Position numbers and translations under genes: made by a program. Below the pieces are notes generated by a model. That model ran no database searches. It was given only the letters and a program-made list of their open reading frames with translations, and was not told where the DNA came from. A stretch of DNA of 64,000 nucleotides from Longitalea arenae. Its GTDB lineage: Bacteria; Bacteroidota; Bacteroidia; Chitinophagales; Chitinophagaceae. Shown here one piece after another: positions 25,702 to 35,412 of the stretch (within the stretch, counting starts at the first letter, position 1; the number at the start of each line of letters is the position of its first letter). The DNA lies in contig NZ_JAFFJX010000005.1 in assembly GCF_016924755.1 (NCBI RefSeq), positions 124,001 to 188,000 of the forward strand, read 5' to 3'.

Positions 25702-26579
25702 TTAACATTTTGTGATACCCGCTTGCTATTCTTCCGGTATTCGAGCGGACTAACACCGCCGCTGTGCTTCCTGAACTGTTTGTTCAAATGGCTTTCGTCG
25801 GTAAAACCGAGTTCATCGGCGATCTGGCTTACGGTAAGCGTACTGTTCGCCAGCCGGTGCTGCACCAATTGTATCTTATATTGGCTTATATACTGTTGCA
25901 AACTTTCACCTGTAAGCTTTCTGAAATATTCACCCACATAGGTAGCCGACAGATTAAATGCTTTTGCGAGGTATGGGATACGTAGTTTATCGGGATCATT
26001 AATGTTTGCATGCACATGTAATAACATCCGGTTGATGAGTGGTTCCGGTTCGGGATCCTCGTTCGCCGTTAACTTTCCATCGGCCACATTGCGGGCAATT
26101 ATATTCAGCACCATAGTTATAAAATGCTGCAGGTTCTCTTCATAATAAGATTGTTTTCTGTCATACTCCTGCACCATATTGTTGAGCAAAGCAGCAATCA
26201 TTTGGCAGTCGGCTGATTCTTTGATCAATACCCGCTCAAAACGGTTATGATGGTAAAAAATATGTTCCAGCTGCCTTAGCCATGATGATATATGTTCACG
26301 GTCCTGCGCATTTTTGCATTTGCTTAGAAACACTTCTGAAAACCGGATGGAGCAAAACCGCGTAGGTGATTGCATTTCAAAGCCGCGGCAATCGAGTGGC
26401 GTAAACAGGAAAATGCTGCCCTTACTATAGGGGAAACGATTGCGGTTTACCACCCGCACCCCTTCACCTTCGAGAATTTGCACGATCTCAAAAAAATGAT
26501 AGATCAACGGTCGCGATTGCCACTCTTCCATATCCGACACATACAACTCAAAGGGTCGTTGTAACATTTTTTGTTTCAT
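25698..26579 (-). CDS. AraC-family transcriptional regulator
   Basis: 293 residues. The N-terminal half is a cupin-like ligand-binding domain (FEIVQILEGEGVRVVNRNRFPYSKGSIFLFTPLDCRGFEM, about 25-65). The C-terminal half has two helix-turn-helix motifs (IPYLAKAFNLSATYVGEYFRKLTGESLQQYI and LTVSQIADELGFTDESHLNKQFRKHSGGVSPLEYR, about 200-285). It probably senses a sugar and activates catabolic genes. Its 3' end overlaps the fucosidase stop by four bases, and upstream it is divergent from a quinone oxidoreductase; either could be its target. Confidence 0.92.
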   Translation of the reverse strand: MKQKMLQRPFELYVSDMEEWQSRPLIYHFFEIVQILEGEGVRVVNRNRFPYSKGSIFLFTPLDCRGFEMQSPTRFCSIRFSEVFLSKCKNAQDREHISSWLRQLEHIFYHHNRFERVLIKESADCQMIAALLNNMVQEYDRKQSYYEENLQHFITMVLNIIARNVADGKLTANEDPEPEPLINRMLLHVHANINDPDKLRIPYLAKAFNLSATYVGEYFRKLTGESLQQYISQYKIQLVQHRLANSTLTVSQIADELGFTDESHLNKQFRKHSGGVSPLEYRKNSKRVSQNVN

Positions 26580-26664
26580 AACCTGTAAAATTACAGAACA
26601 AACCTTTTATTATACCTGTTTGGGCCTTCGGGGCGCTGTTAATTTTGACGAGAAATATTTGACT

Positions 26665-27681
26665 ATGCATGTAACTGAAAAAACGTCTCGGGCAGCCGGA
26701 TCTGCAATGATAAATGCCGTCCGTGTTCACCAACATGGAGGGCCTGCTGCGCTGACTTATGAAAAAGTTTCTATCGGTGAACCCGGTCCGGGTGAAGTAC
26801 GTGTGCGTAACAGGGCGGTAGGACTGAACTTCGTTGACATTTATTTCCGCAGCGGTGTGTATACGCCACCGGCGCTGCCATTCATCCCGGGCAATGAAGG
26901 GGCTGGCATAGTGGTGGCCGTGGGAGAAGGTGTAACAGATTTTGTACCAGGAGACAGAGTAGCGTATGTCATGACGCTGGGGGCTTATGCGGAAGAAAGC
27001 ATTGTGCCGGCCCACTATATGGTTCAGCTTCCCGATGCCATTGATTTTGAAACGGGCGCTGCTATGCTCCTGAAGGGACTTACGGCACAATACCTGCTTC
27101 GGCGCACTTTCCCCGTGAAAGCAGGGCATACTGTTCTCATTCATGCGGCGGCGGGCGGGGTAGGGCTTATTCTTACGCAATGGGCGAAACATCTGGGCGC
27201 TATTGTGATTGGAACAACAGGTTCGCCGGAAAAAGCGGAGCTGGCTTTAAAGAATGGCTGTGATTTTGTGATCGATTATCGGAAGGAAGATTTTGCCAAA
27301 CGGGTGAAGGAAATTACGAATGGCGAAGGCTGTCATGTCATTTATGACGGCATTGGCAAAGCAACTTTTCCTTCTTCGCTCGATTGTCTTCGCCCTTTCG
27401 GTTATTTTGTTAGTTATGGTTCTGCTTCAGGCGCCATTGAGCCGTTCGATATTATGCTGTTGATGAAGAAAGGCTCCGTATACGCCACCTGGCAATTGTT
27501 GTTCGATCACCTGGCAAAACGGGAAGATGTGCTTGCCATGAGCAGGGAGCTTTTTGAAGTTGTTGCAAGCGGCGCTGTAAAAATTCCTATCCATACGCGC
27601 TTACCGCTGACCGAAGTGATAGAAGCGCACCGGCGGCTGGAAGCCAGGGAAACAACCGGAGCAACGGTACTGGTGCTGTAG
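26665..27681 (+). CDS. NADPH:quinone oxidoreductase, zinc-free MDR family
   Basis: 338 residues from the ATG at 26665. An internal ATG at 26707 would give 324 residues and aligns better with the start of E. coli Qor (327), so it is a serious alternative. The MDR fold shows GLNFVDIYFRSGVYTPPALPFIPGNEGAGIV, the Rossmann VLIHAAAGGVGLILTQWAKHLGAIVIGTTGS, and VIYDGIGKATFPSSLDCLRPFGYFVSYGSASG. The Cys and His ligands of zinc alcohol dehydrogenases are absent, as in quinone reductases. It reduces quinones or enones with NADPH in the cytoplasm. Transcribed alone, divergent from the AraC regulator. Confidence 0.9.
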   Translation: MHVTEKTSRAAGSAMINAVRVHQHGGPAALTYEKVSIGEPGPGEVRVRNRAVGLNFVDIYFRSGVYTPPALPFIPGNEGAGIVVAVGEGVTDFVPGDRVAYVMTLGAYAEESIVPAHYMVQLPDAIDFETGAAMLLKGLTAQYLLRRTFPVKAGHTVLIHAAAGGVGLILTQWAKHLGAIVIGTTGSPEKAELALKNGCDFVIDYRKEDFAKRVKEITNGEGCHVIYDGIGKATFPSSLDCLRPFGYFVSYGSASGAIEPFDIMLLMKKGSVYATWQLLFDHLAKREDVLAMSRELFEVVASGAVKIPIHTRLPLTEVIEAHRRLEARETTGATVLVL

Positions 27682-27804
27682 GTACACAGCTAGATATATT
27701 CACTTTGGACGCACGATTTACCAAACGACTGACATGTTTCCGGGAGCAGCTGCCTGGCTTATAGTTGGATGCTAAATACGATTTTTCAGCATCAGTAATG
27801 TACA

Positions 27805-27843
27805 ATAAAAAACAACCAGCTCTCTGCAGAAGAGCCGGTTGTT
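27805..27843 (-). terminator. Terminator for the FN3-like minus-strand gene
   Basis: AACAACCAGCTCT (27811-27823) pairs with AGAGCCGGTTGTT (27831-27843) with one mismatch. On the minus strand the hairpin is followed by a run of T (A-run at 27807-27812 on the plus strand). It lies about 57 bases beyond the minus-strand stop at 27901. Confidence 0.8.
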
Positions 27844-27900
27844 GGTTGGCTATGCAGGATCCTAAAGAAATGGCATCACTGCTGCTCGAGTGGGCTCACC

Positions 27901-28515
27901 TTACTGGATCACCCTCGAAACAAGTCCGGAGTATACCGCTTGTTTACCCTTGCCGATAGCGATCACGCGGAACCAGTATTTAGCGATAGACCTCAGGTTG
28001 GTGAAAGTGTTCTCGCTTTCAGTAATGGTTTCACTTGTCCATTTGCTATCAGCGGTGATCGGGTCGGGCGTACATTCGTGAATGTATGCCTTGGCGCCGG
28101 TCACCTTTTTAATACGGGTAGTTGCCTGCCCCGGTGGGCCGATCTCTACATCCAATTGCTCGATAGGAGCAAGTATCTGTGATACGGTTTTTGTGCCGCT
28201 AAGATCGAACCCACTGCTTAATAGCATGGTATTATCCCCGTTACTGGTTGCTGTAATATAGTCGGCCAGATTATCCATCATCCCGCTCAACAGGGCTTTT
28301 TTGTCGTTTTTTGCGGATGACAGGGTTCTGTCGTTCCTGCCTGCTATTGATACAGCCATTTGAAAGTCTTGAAAAGCCTTCTCCACGTCTGCTAATGCAG
28401 GTTTTGGATCGGGGAAATAAGAATTCCCTTTAAGGCTTTCCTTTACGCGGTTACATATCTTAAGCAGATAAGTATCGCTGCATTTTCTATGCGAACGCTT
28501 GATCCTGAGTTTCAT
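27901..28515 (-). CDS. Fibronectin-type-III-like hypothetical protein
   Basis: 204 residues, no signal peptide. The N-terminal half is helical and contains NSYFPDPKPALADVEKAFQDFQMAVSIAG, followed by ALLSGMMDNLADYITATSNGDNTMLLSSGF. The C-terminal half (about 120-204) looks like one fibronectin III or Ig-like domain, including AKAYIHECTPDP, KWTSETITESENTFTNLRSIAKYWFRVIAIGKGKQAVYSGLVSRVI. This two-part layout is common in Bacteroidota proteins of about 200 residues of unknown function. The gene has its own terminator and no operon partner. A structural or binding role is all that can be suggested. Confidence 0.7.
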   Translation of the reverse strand: MKLRIKRSHRKCSDTYLLKICNRVKESLKGNSYFPDPKPALADVEKAFQDFQMAVSIAGRNDRTLSSAKNDKKALLSGMMDNLADYITATSNGDNTMLLSSGFDLSGTKTVSQILAPIEQLDVEIGPPGQATTRIKKVTGAKAYIHECTPDPITADSKWTSETITESENTFTNLRSIAKYWFRVIAIGKGKQAVYSGLVSRVIQ

Positions 28516-29832
28516 AAACCAGAAGTTTAAAGAGTTAAGAATACTTGTTTCGAACAGTGCTACAAAAAAGAGCCTTTACCCCTTCATTGGCCAATGAAAG
28601 TGTGCCCAGGCAGGTGAAGCCTGGTGAGACAAATGAACCCCGGTTTATTGGGATGCACTTGTTGGGTCAATTGTACTTATTACAAATGGGAGTTGCATTT
28701 GCGTCCATCGCATCCTGGTTTCCGCTTGGGCGGTTGGCAGTTGCAATGGTTACCGGTTGCAAGCTGCTACTTCATCTTTGGAGCGGGAACGGTAATGAAC
28801 CTGGTCAATTGTAAGTATACCTCTGTTTGGTTATACATCATTGTTTATTCGTTCAATCGATTGACAAGTCAAATGTAGGGTGCCCGGATGAAATCTGTAT
28901 ACATGGTGGCCATTTTGGCCAATTTGGCCATCTTATTTCGTTTTGGCGTCTTTATCGCGTTTGTTTAATTACGTCGCTTTCTTCGCTTATTCATATCGAT
29001 CGGTTATATGGCACAGTTTGTTTCGTTCAATACAAATATAACTTGCTACCTCTGTGCAATCCAAATGGCGTAACATTGAGTGTGGTCTGATCTGGTCTAA
29101 TGTGGTCTGATTTTGTACAAATAGTTCTTTTTAGATCAACGTTTTTGAAAATTGTCAAGAGGTTTTGATGGAATAAGAAAGTAACGATAGTGCGGTACTG
29201 TTCCGTTTGTCTTAGCGCAAACCGTTGAATGACCGGAATTCGTTGGTATTTGACATTACTATCAAATATATGGCCTCCGCCTATTCGGCATTTGACAACT
29301 CCAACCAAAGGATTGCTTCAACCAGTCAGAAATTGACATCGCCGGTCAAATTAAAGCGTCAGCCAGTAGGAGAGAAGCCTCCGCCAATCAGCGCTTGCCC
29401 CGCCCTGGCAGGATTCGTGTTTCGCCGGTTGGGCGAATGACTCCGAAAATTGGATTAACGGTTCCGCTCATCCATTCAATGCTCTCTCCAAACTGGTTGA
29501 AGGGCCATCCCATCGAGCATAAGCTATCGCCGATCGGGAGCAAGCTATTTCTAAATAGCGGAAGGCCAACTCCCCGCAGGATATGGCTTATTTCCTGGGG
29601 GAGAAATGGTCATCTCAACGGGTTGACGCAGAGAACCGATTTGAAATGTCAAAAACCAATTTGTCCTAAACTATATTTCCATCGGAATGCGGGATTTCTA
29701 TGGGAGAAATATGATTTGAAAGATTGGGACATCCAAAAATCGTTCGGCGCTTTCATCTCCCCGATGAGCGTTTTTTTCATATTGTATGGCCCTTTTAAAA
29801 ATCGAACACGAATGACCGCGATTAGGAAATGC
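28516..29832. other. Gene-poor stretch of 1.3 kb with short tandem repeats
   Basis: No frame here has convincing protein character: the longest, about 29395-29919 on the plus strand, is rich in Pro/Arg and runs into the end of the oxidoreductase gene. Short repeats are present, including GGCCA words around 28909-28932 and a 10-base triplet at 29081-29110. It may be a decayed gene region or a regulatory spacer; I see no terminator or RNA gene. Confidence 0.6.
29081..29110 (+). repeat. Three 10-bp tandem units with TGGTCT core
   Basis: TGTGGTCTGA, TCTGGTCTAA and TGTGGTCTGA follow one another directly. The period of ten bases equals about one helical turn, so identical half-sites would face the same side of DNA. 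No regulator can be assigned. Confidence 0.75.
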
Positions 29833-30900
29833 CTACAACACGACCCGTTTTCCCTCCCTGGCCGACCGTTTTGCCGCTTCCAGTATTCTTACTACAATAA
29901 TGTTGTTCTCCAGGGATGAAAGATCATTGCCGGGCTGTACCTTACCATGCAGTACATCCGACAGGTACTGCAAGTTATCCGTATATACAGGTTGTTGCTG
30001 GGGAACGGAATCATAACTGTTCTTCAATCTTTGTTGAAGCGTATTCGGATTTAACGCATGCAAATACCCGCTGGTACCAAAGACTTCCCAGTCTTTAATA
30101 CTGAATGGCCAGTTCCAGGATGCTTCAATAATACCGGTGGCATGGCCATAATCCAGTACGATCGTCGCATCGTCATCTACTTTCGGATAAATGTGCGGTT
30201 TGATCTGATGCGTAACTGCGGTCACCGCAACAGGCGCCTTCCCCTTCATTAACCAGGTCATCAGGTTAGCGCCATAACAGCCAAAGTCAGTAATCGCCCC
30301 GCCGCCATTTTTCACGGGATCGGTTAGCCACTGTAAGAATTCCTTGCTGCAACCGATCTCTTTCGGGCCTTCATGGCCATCGTGCACCACCATTCTTCTT
30401 ACATCGCCAATACGGTTCGATTGTACCAGCTGATACAATTGCTGGTTGCTGGCATACCAGGTGGTCTCATAATTTGTCAATACGTGAATATTGTATTTGT
30501 GCGCCAGTTCGGCCATTCGATTAGCCTGTGCTACGGTGGTAGCCAATGGTTTTTCCACCATTACCGAAATGCCTTTGGGCGCAGAGGCTTCTACTACATC
30601 TATATGCTGATACACGGGGTTGTAAGCGAGCACAGCATCTGGACGGATCTTTTGCAACATCACCACAAGAGAAGGGTAGAAGATCGAATCGGGCAGTTGG
30701 AATCTCCTTTTATATCTACCGATCAGAATGGTATCGGCTTCAGCAATGCCCAGAATGATCACTTTGCCGTTCTTGTACTGGTGCATCAGCCCCAATGCAT
30801 GGTCGTGGCTAAGACCGGCTACGCCTACTTTCAGCGGCTGCTGACTTATTACAGGCAACATAAATGCAAGTGCAGTCAGTGTGAGGAATGTCTTTTTCAT
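29833..30900 (-). CDS. Exported Gfo/Idh/MocA-family oxidoreductase
   Basis: 355 residues from the ATG at 30900. A signal peptide (MKKTFLTLTALAFMLPVIS) suggests export, as in several Bacteroidota members of this family that act on sugars outside the cytoplasm. The NAD-binding Rossmann domain begins KVGVAGLSHDHALGLM, in place of the usual GxGxxG, and contains the family's VEKPLATTVAQANRMAELA. The C-terminal domain has GGGAITDFGCYGANLMTWLMKG and DDDATIVLDYGHATGIIEASWNWP. The altered nucleotide loop (GLSHDH) makes the cofactor uncertain. It is divergent from a secreted amidohydrolase. Confidence 0.9.
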   Translation of the reverse strand: MKKTFLTLTALAFMLPVISQQPLKVGVAGLSHDHALGLMHQYKNGKVIILGIAEADTILIGRYKRRFQLPDSIFYPSLVVMLQKIRPDAVLAYNPVYQHIDVVEASAPKGISVMVEKPLATTVAQANRMAELAHKYNIHVLTNYETTWYASNQQLYQLVQSNRIGDVRRMVVHDGHEGPKEIGCSKEFLQWLTDPVKNGGGAITDFGCYGANLMTWLMKGKAPVAVTAVTHQIKPHIYPKVDDDATIVLDYGHATGIIEASWNWPFSIKDWEVFGTSGYLHALNPNTLQQRLKNSYDSVPQQQPVYTDNLQYLSDVLHGKVQPGNDLSSLENNIIVVRILEAAKRSAREGKRVVL

Positions 30901-31041
30901 ATCGTTCAATGTTCGGAATATGATAAATAAAATTAAAGTTTTAGCAGATAAGCTTCATTCTTCGCCTGTATTTGTTGTAGTTCATCATGCGATTTTTGCT
31001 GCCGGGCCGCTTACATATCTCGATTTGCGTATCTTTAATAC

Positions 31042-33042
31042 ATGACAAAGAATACCTTATCCATCATCTGCTCTTTGCTCTCTCTTTTACCTTGCGTAGC
31101 CCAACAGTCGACTCCCGTTTCATCAGACAGCGGGGTTTTTATATTACACAAGTTTCAGCAAGCCATAGGACGTGAAGTATACCACCTTACCAAATCGAAT
31201 GGTATTACTCAATATGATGTCGATTTTAGATTTGTCGACCGGGGCAGTCCTGTTCCGCTCACCGCCAGCATCCGCGTAAATGCCGGCGGTGAACCGATGT
31301 CTTTTTTGATGAAAGGAAAGACCTCGCGCTTTTCACAGGTGCACGATTCCGTTAGCATTACCGGTCAGCAGGCATTTGTCCGTACAGCCGATACCTCTTT
31401 CCGGCAAGCTCTATTGCCGAATACTTTTACCATCGAAGGGTATTCTCCGGCTACCGTTCAGCAGTTGCTGTTAAAGTACTGGATGCGAAAGAAACAACCC
31501 GCCACAATTCATACACTTCCTGCCGGCTCACTGCAAATCCGCCGCGAAGGCATCGACACCTTAACCGTGAACGGAAAAGACGTTATTCTTAACCGGCTGG
31601 GCATCCGCGGCCTGATCTGGGGCAGTGAAATGGTATGGACCGATCAGCAGGGTGATCTTGTATGCATTCTCACCATCGATGCGGAAGGAGATAAAACGGA
31701 GATGGTTCGGGAAGCCTATGTTTCCCTGCTGCCCTCTTTCATCGCTTTGGGCGCTCAATACGGCATGGCCGCTTTTGCCGCTTCCGTACAAGGGAATAAA
31801 CGGTCGGCACAGATGCTCGCCATAAAGGGCGGCCAGTTAATCGATGTGGAGAAAGGCATAGTTGTTCCCAACGACATGCTGCTGATCAAAGACGGCAAAA
31901 TTGCTCACATCGGCAAGCACCAAACCCTGCCTCCCAACATACGGGTCGTCGATGCCGGGGGAAAAACTATTGTGCCCGGCCTTTGGGATATGCACGCCCA
32001 TTTTCAACAAACGGAATGGGGGCCGGCCTATCTTGCCGCCGGCGTAACCACCGTGCGCGATTGTGGCAATGAACTGGATTTTATTACGGCAACGAAAAAA
32101 GCGATCGACAGCGGCAAAGGCGTAGGCCCTCGTATCTTAATGGCCGGCATCATCGACGGCAAGGGGCCGATAGCGCTTGGGATCATCCAGGCCGATACAC
32201 CGTCGGCTGCTATCAAAGCCGTTAACCATTATAAATCCCTGGGTTTCGATCAGATCAAAATATATAGTTCCGTAAAACCGGCGATCGTCAAAGTGATCTG
32301 CGATGAAGCACACCGCCTTGGGCTTACTGTTACCGGACATGTCCCACGCGGCATGAACCTTCGGGCAGCTGTTGACTCGGGTATGGATATGGTGAACCAT
32401 CTGCCTTTTTTGATCGACCTGATGAAAGCTGATAAATACCGGAATGTTGATTTTAATGATGCGGCGACCCAGGCAGCTATCGATTTTGTCATACAGCATC
32501 GCACGGTAATAGACCCCACTATCGGCGTTTATACCCTCGCAACCCGGAATATTAAGGAAGATGTTTCCAGGATGGAACCGGCTTTTTATACCTTGCCGCT
32601 TACCCTGCAGATCCAGTTTAAAAGTATGGGCTTGGATCCGGCCACTGCAGCGTTGTATAAACCTGCGCTTAAAAGTATGGGCATATTGGTCAATAAGCTG
32701 TATAAAGCAGGTGTACCCATTGTAGCCGGCACCGATATGGGTTTCCCTGGTTACAGTGTGGCCCGTGAGTTGGAACTGTATGTAGAGGGTGGCCTCACGG
32801 CTGCCGAGGCGCTTAAAACAGCTACGATTATTCCCGCCCAGGTCATGGGCAGGAGTACCGTATCCGGCTCTATTGCAGCTGGCAAACAGGCCGACCTCTT
32901 TATCGTGGACGGCAACCCGCTTACCAATATCAGCGACCTGCGTAATGTAGAAGTAGTGATCAAGGACGGCCAGTTGTATGACCCGCAGGTATTGCACCGG
33001 TTAGTTGAATTCAGCAGTAAGAAAGCTAAACCAAAAAATTGA
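31042..33042 (+). CDS. Secreted metal-dependent amidohydrolase
   Basis: 666 residues with a signal peptide (LSIICSLLSLLPCVAQ). A family-specific N-terminal region of about 260 residues is followed by the amidohydrolase barrel: GGQLIDVEKGIVVPNDMLLIKDGKIAHIG, IVPGLWDMHAHF with metal ligands His318 and His320, LTVTGHVPRG, MVNHLPF, VAGTDMGF and the closing ADLFIVDGNPLTNISDLRNVEVVIKDGQ. Such enzymes hydrolyse cyclic amides or peptides (imidazolonepropionase-like and prolidase-like relatives) in the periplasm. The substrate is not predictable. Its neighbour on the right is convergent. Confidence 0.9.
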   Translation: MTKNTLSIICSLLSLLPCVAQQSTPVSSDSGVFILHKFQQAIGREVYHLTKSNGITQYDVDFRFVDRGSPVPLTASIRVNAGGEPMSFLMKGKTSRFSQVHDSVSITGQQAFVRTADTSFRQALLPNTFTIEGYSPATVQQLLLKYWMRKKQPATIHTLPAGSLQIRREGIDTLTVNGKDVILNRLGIRGLIWGSEMVWTDQQGDLVCILTIDAEGDKTEMVREAYVSLLPSFIALGAQYGMAAFAASVQGNKRSAQMLAIKGGQLIDVEKGIVVPNDMLLIKDGKIAHIGKHQTLPPNIRVVDAGGKTIVPGLWDMHAHFQQTEWGPAYLAAGVTTVRDCGNELDFITATKKAIDSGKGVGPRILMAGIIDGKGPIALGIIQADTPSAAIKAVNHYKSLGFDQIKIYSSVKPAIVKVICDEAHRLGLTVTGHVPRGMNLRAAVDSGMDMVNHLPFLIDLMKADKYRNVDFNDAATQAAIDFVIQHRTVIDPTIGVYTLATRNIKEDVSRMEPAFYTLPLTLQIQFKSMGLDPATAALYKPALKSMGILVNKLYKAGVPIVAGTDMGFPGYSVARELELYVEGGLTAAEALKTATIIPAQVMGRSTVSGSIAAGKQADLFIVDGNPLTNISDLRNVEVVIKDGQLYDPQVLHRLVEFSSKKAKPKN

Positions 33043-33103
33043 CACAAAAACCATCTCGCTTTGAAAGGCAGGCCTGTCAAATTTTAAATGTCAATGATCC
33101 TTG

Positions 33104-34612
33104 TTACCGGTTGATCAGTTCGAAGCTGGAGAATGCCGCATGTTGATCCGGAGCTCCTTTAAAATGCAAACCAGGCCGCGGACTTCGGTCCCATTGTGGC
33201 AAAAAGCCCAGGTCTTGTTTTATGCCTGAACCAATTTGCTGCCAGCCGGCTTCGGCCTGCTTGTAAAAGACTTCACAGCTAAGGTCGGGTTTCATGGTGA
33301 GCTTTAATTGCACAGGAACACCGGCCTTTATATCTTTAGTAGCCAAGATTGTTCTTTTATCGTCATTCACCATCCAGAATTCTACTTTATTGCCGATAGC
33401 GCCTATTCCTATGGCTGCTTTCGCATCCCCATAAAATACCAATCCTTTAAGTGCTTCATTGCTGTTTACTACTGTAGTGGTAACATCAAAATCATGGCTA
33501 ACCGGCCGCACCGTCAATGCCACACCTGTTTTATTACTTTCTTTGAAGGTTCCAGACAGGTAGAACGCCCCTTTTTGCTGTTTTACAACGGGCGTGCTGT
33601 TGCGGAAATCCCATTGCCAGTAATGCCCTGCCTGCTTTTCCTTAAATGTGGTAGCAATATTGTTAGGGTTGGTATTGCTTGTTGCCTGAGTTACCAGGGA
33701 AGGCCAATCATTTTCATTTCTCCAATCCAATACTGCCAGCATTCCCTCCCGGCCGGTGAACACATTGCTTTCTTTGTTGTAGGCATGGTGAATGTAGATG
33801 TGTTTACCATCGTCCTGCTTTACAAATGTTCCATGTCCCGGGCATTTCCAGGCTTCATTGGATGCTAAAATAGGATTCTGGTTATAGTCTTCGTATGGAC
33901 CTGTAAAGCTCTTTGATCTGGCCACCCGTACATTATAACTGCAACCACTGCCACAACAATTACCTGCAGAATAGAACAGGTAGTAATAGTCGCCGTTTTT
34001 CACAATACTCTGACCTTCCATTCCGATACGGTTATTATCTTTCAATAAGGAGAACACTTCACCCTCCAGCTTTAAACCATCCGCAGACAGCCTGCTGCCG
34101 AGAATTTCGATCGGACGGTCATCAAGGCCATAGGCTTTAAAAGTGATAAATAATTGTCCGTTGTCGTTATAAACAAATGCATCGATCGCTTCTTTCCCAT
34201 AGCTTACAATAACGCCCTGGTCTTTGAATCCCCGGTCAGGATATTTTGAGGTAGCAACGCCTATACAGGAGATATTGTCAGCTTTCCGGCGGGCGGTATA
34301 ATAAATGTAATACGTGTTATTATGGAAATAATACTCAGGCGCCCAAAAAGACCCGGAGGCCCATTCAGGTGTTTTGTCAAAAACATAACCGGTCTGTTCC
34401 CAATGCCGCAGATCTTTCGAGGTATAGATGGGAAAGTGCGGCGCCCATTCAGACGAAGTTCCGGTGGCATAATAGCTACCCTTTGTTTTAATGGCCGATG
34501 GATCGGCAAAATCGCCGGCAATAAAAGCGCCGGAGCCGGCTTGCGCCTGCAAGGTTTTAAATGAGGGAATGAAAAAAATGCCTATCAATAAACTGACGAA
34601 ATGATATTTCAT
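33104..34612 (-). CDS. Secreted glycoside hydrolase family 43 enzyme
   Basis: 502 residues with a signal peptide (LLIGIFFIPSFKTLQAQ). The five-bladed GH43 propeller shows FIAGDFADPSAIKTKGSYYATGTS with the general base Asp at about 37, SGSFWAPEYYFHNNTYYIYYTARRK, EAIDAFVYNDNGQLFITF with the pKa-modulating Asp, and RIGMEGQSIVKNGDYYYLFYSAG with the acid Glu. A C-terminal beta-sandwich (about 330-500) resembles the concanavalin-like domain of many GH43 proteins. Likely activity: arabinofuranosidase or xylosidase in the periplasm or outside. It is not directly next to a SusCD pair. Confidence 0.92.
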   Translation of the reverse strand: MKYHFVSLLIGIFFIPSFKTLQAQAGSGAFIAGDFADPSAIKTKGSYYATGTSSEWAPHFPIYTSKDLRHWEQTGYVFDKTPEWASGSFWAPEYYFHNNTYYIYYTARRKADNISCIGVATSKYPDRGFKDQGVIVSYGKEAIDAFVYNDNGQLFITFKAYGLDDRPIEILGSRLSADGLKLEGEVFSLLKDNNRIGMEGQSIVKNGDYYYLFYSAGNCCGSGCSYNVRVARSKSFTGPYEDYNQNPILASNEAWKCPGHGTFVKQDDGKHIYIHHAYNKESNVFTGREGMLAVLDWRNENDWPSLVTQATSNTNPNNIATTFKEKQAGHYWQWDFRNSTPVVKQQKGAFYLSGTFKESNKTGVALTVRPVSHDFDVTTTVVNSNEALKGLVFYGDAKAAIGIGAIGNKVEFWMVNDDKRTILATKDIKAGVPVQLKLTMKPDLSCEVFYKQAEAGWQQIGSGIKQDLGFLPQWDRSPRPGLHFKGAPDQHAAFSSFELINR

Positions 34613-34683
34613 CTTTTAAAAATAAGCTTTTTGAACGATGGTTCTTATTTTTCAATTGTACAGGTGACCTTATCTATGTAGCA

Positions 34684-35355
34684 TCAATTACCCTCATACC
34701 CGAACAGCACATGTTCGCGGTTCACTTCAAAGCCTTTCAATTTGGCGGCTAAAAGGGATTTGTGCAGTGCTTTAGAAATGAGAATTTCATCAACACCGAA
34801 ATACATTAAAAACAGGTCGAGTTCAAACAGGCTCTTATCGTTCAGAAAAATTTTCCTGCAGAATATTCTTCCGGGATTTGTGTCATCCAATAGCTGTCCT
34901 GCGAGGTCCTTTGCATTTGTAGCCCGGAACTCCTTAGTGGTTTCATTCAGAAAATCATATTTACTGAAAACGGTCTTTTCATAATGTATGGCAGTTTCAT
35001 AATCTTTTGTGGGATTGAGCCAAATGTAATCCATGACCTTATCCTTATGCTCGATCTTCACCTGGTACACTTCATGATCCGGTTGAATGTTAAATGTCGA
35101 AATGACCTCATATGCTTTTGGACTGATGAGTAATCCCCTTGCCCGGATACAGGATTGCGAAACAAAATCAGTTGCAACAGTCCGCGGATCCATTCTAAGG
35201 ATAAATCTTTCAGGCGCTTTATTACCTTTTTTATTGCTGAGTTGCATCAAAGGATCAAATTCTATAGGTATCATACTGGCAAAAATTTGGGGGTAGATAT
35301 TCCTGGTATGAGTATGGGGCATCCCTGAATGAATGATTAAATATTCTTTTTCCAT
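34684..35355 (-). CDS. Imm11-family (DUF1629) protein
   Basis: 223 residues from the ATG at 35355 (MEKEYLIIHSG, the usual type of start for this family). The frame is open to an ATG at 35410-35412 that directly abuts the stop of the upstream T9SS gene (TAGATG) and would add a hydrophobic 19-residue leader. Family features: a variable N-terminal half, then GLLISPKAYEVISTFNIQPDHEVYQVKIEHKDKVMDYIWLNP and a C-terminal KIFLNDKSLFELDLFLMYFGVDEILISKALHKSLLAAKLKGFEV. Imm11 proteins are predicted immunity proteins of polymorphic toxin systems. No toxin gene is recognisable beside it; the neighbour is a large cell-surface protein. Confidence 0.75.
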   Translation of the reverse strand: MEKEYLIIHSGMPHTHTRNIYPQIFASMIPIEFDPLMQLSNKKGNKAPERFILRMDPRTVATDFVSQSCIRARGLLISPKAYEVISTFNIQPDHEVYQVKIEHKDKVMDYIWLNPTKDYETAIHYEKTVFSKYDFLNETTKEFRATNAKDLAGQLLDDTNPGRIFCRKIFLNDKSLFELDLFLMYFGVDEILISKALHKSLLAAKLKGFEVNREHVLFGYEGN

Positions 35356-35412
35356 AGTTAAAGCTGGCAATAAAAATAGTGCTATAATACGTATTTTCAG
35401 CCACACCCTCAT

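Noticed and set aside
28545-28814. 89-residue plus-strand frame
   Set aside because: No family, no start context, composition like random translation.
29395-29919. 174-residue plus-strand frame
   Set aside because: Arg/Pro-rich composition without domains, and its end lies antisense within the oxidoreductase gene.
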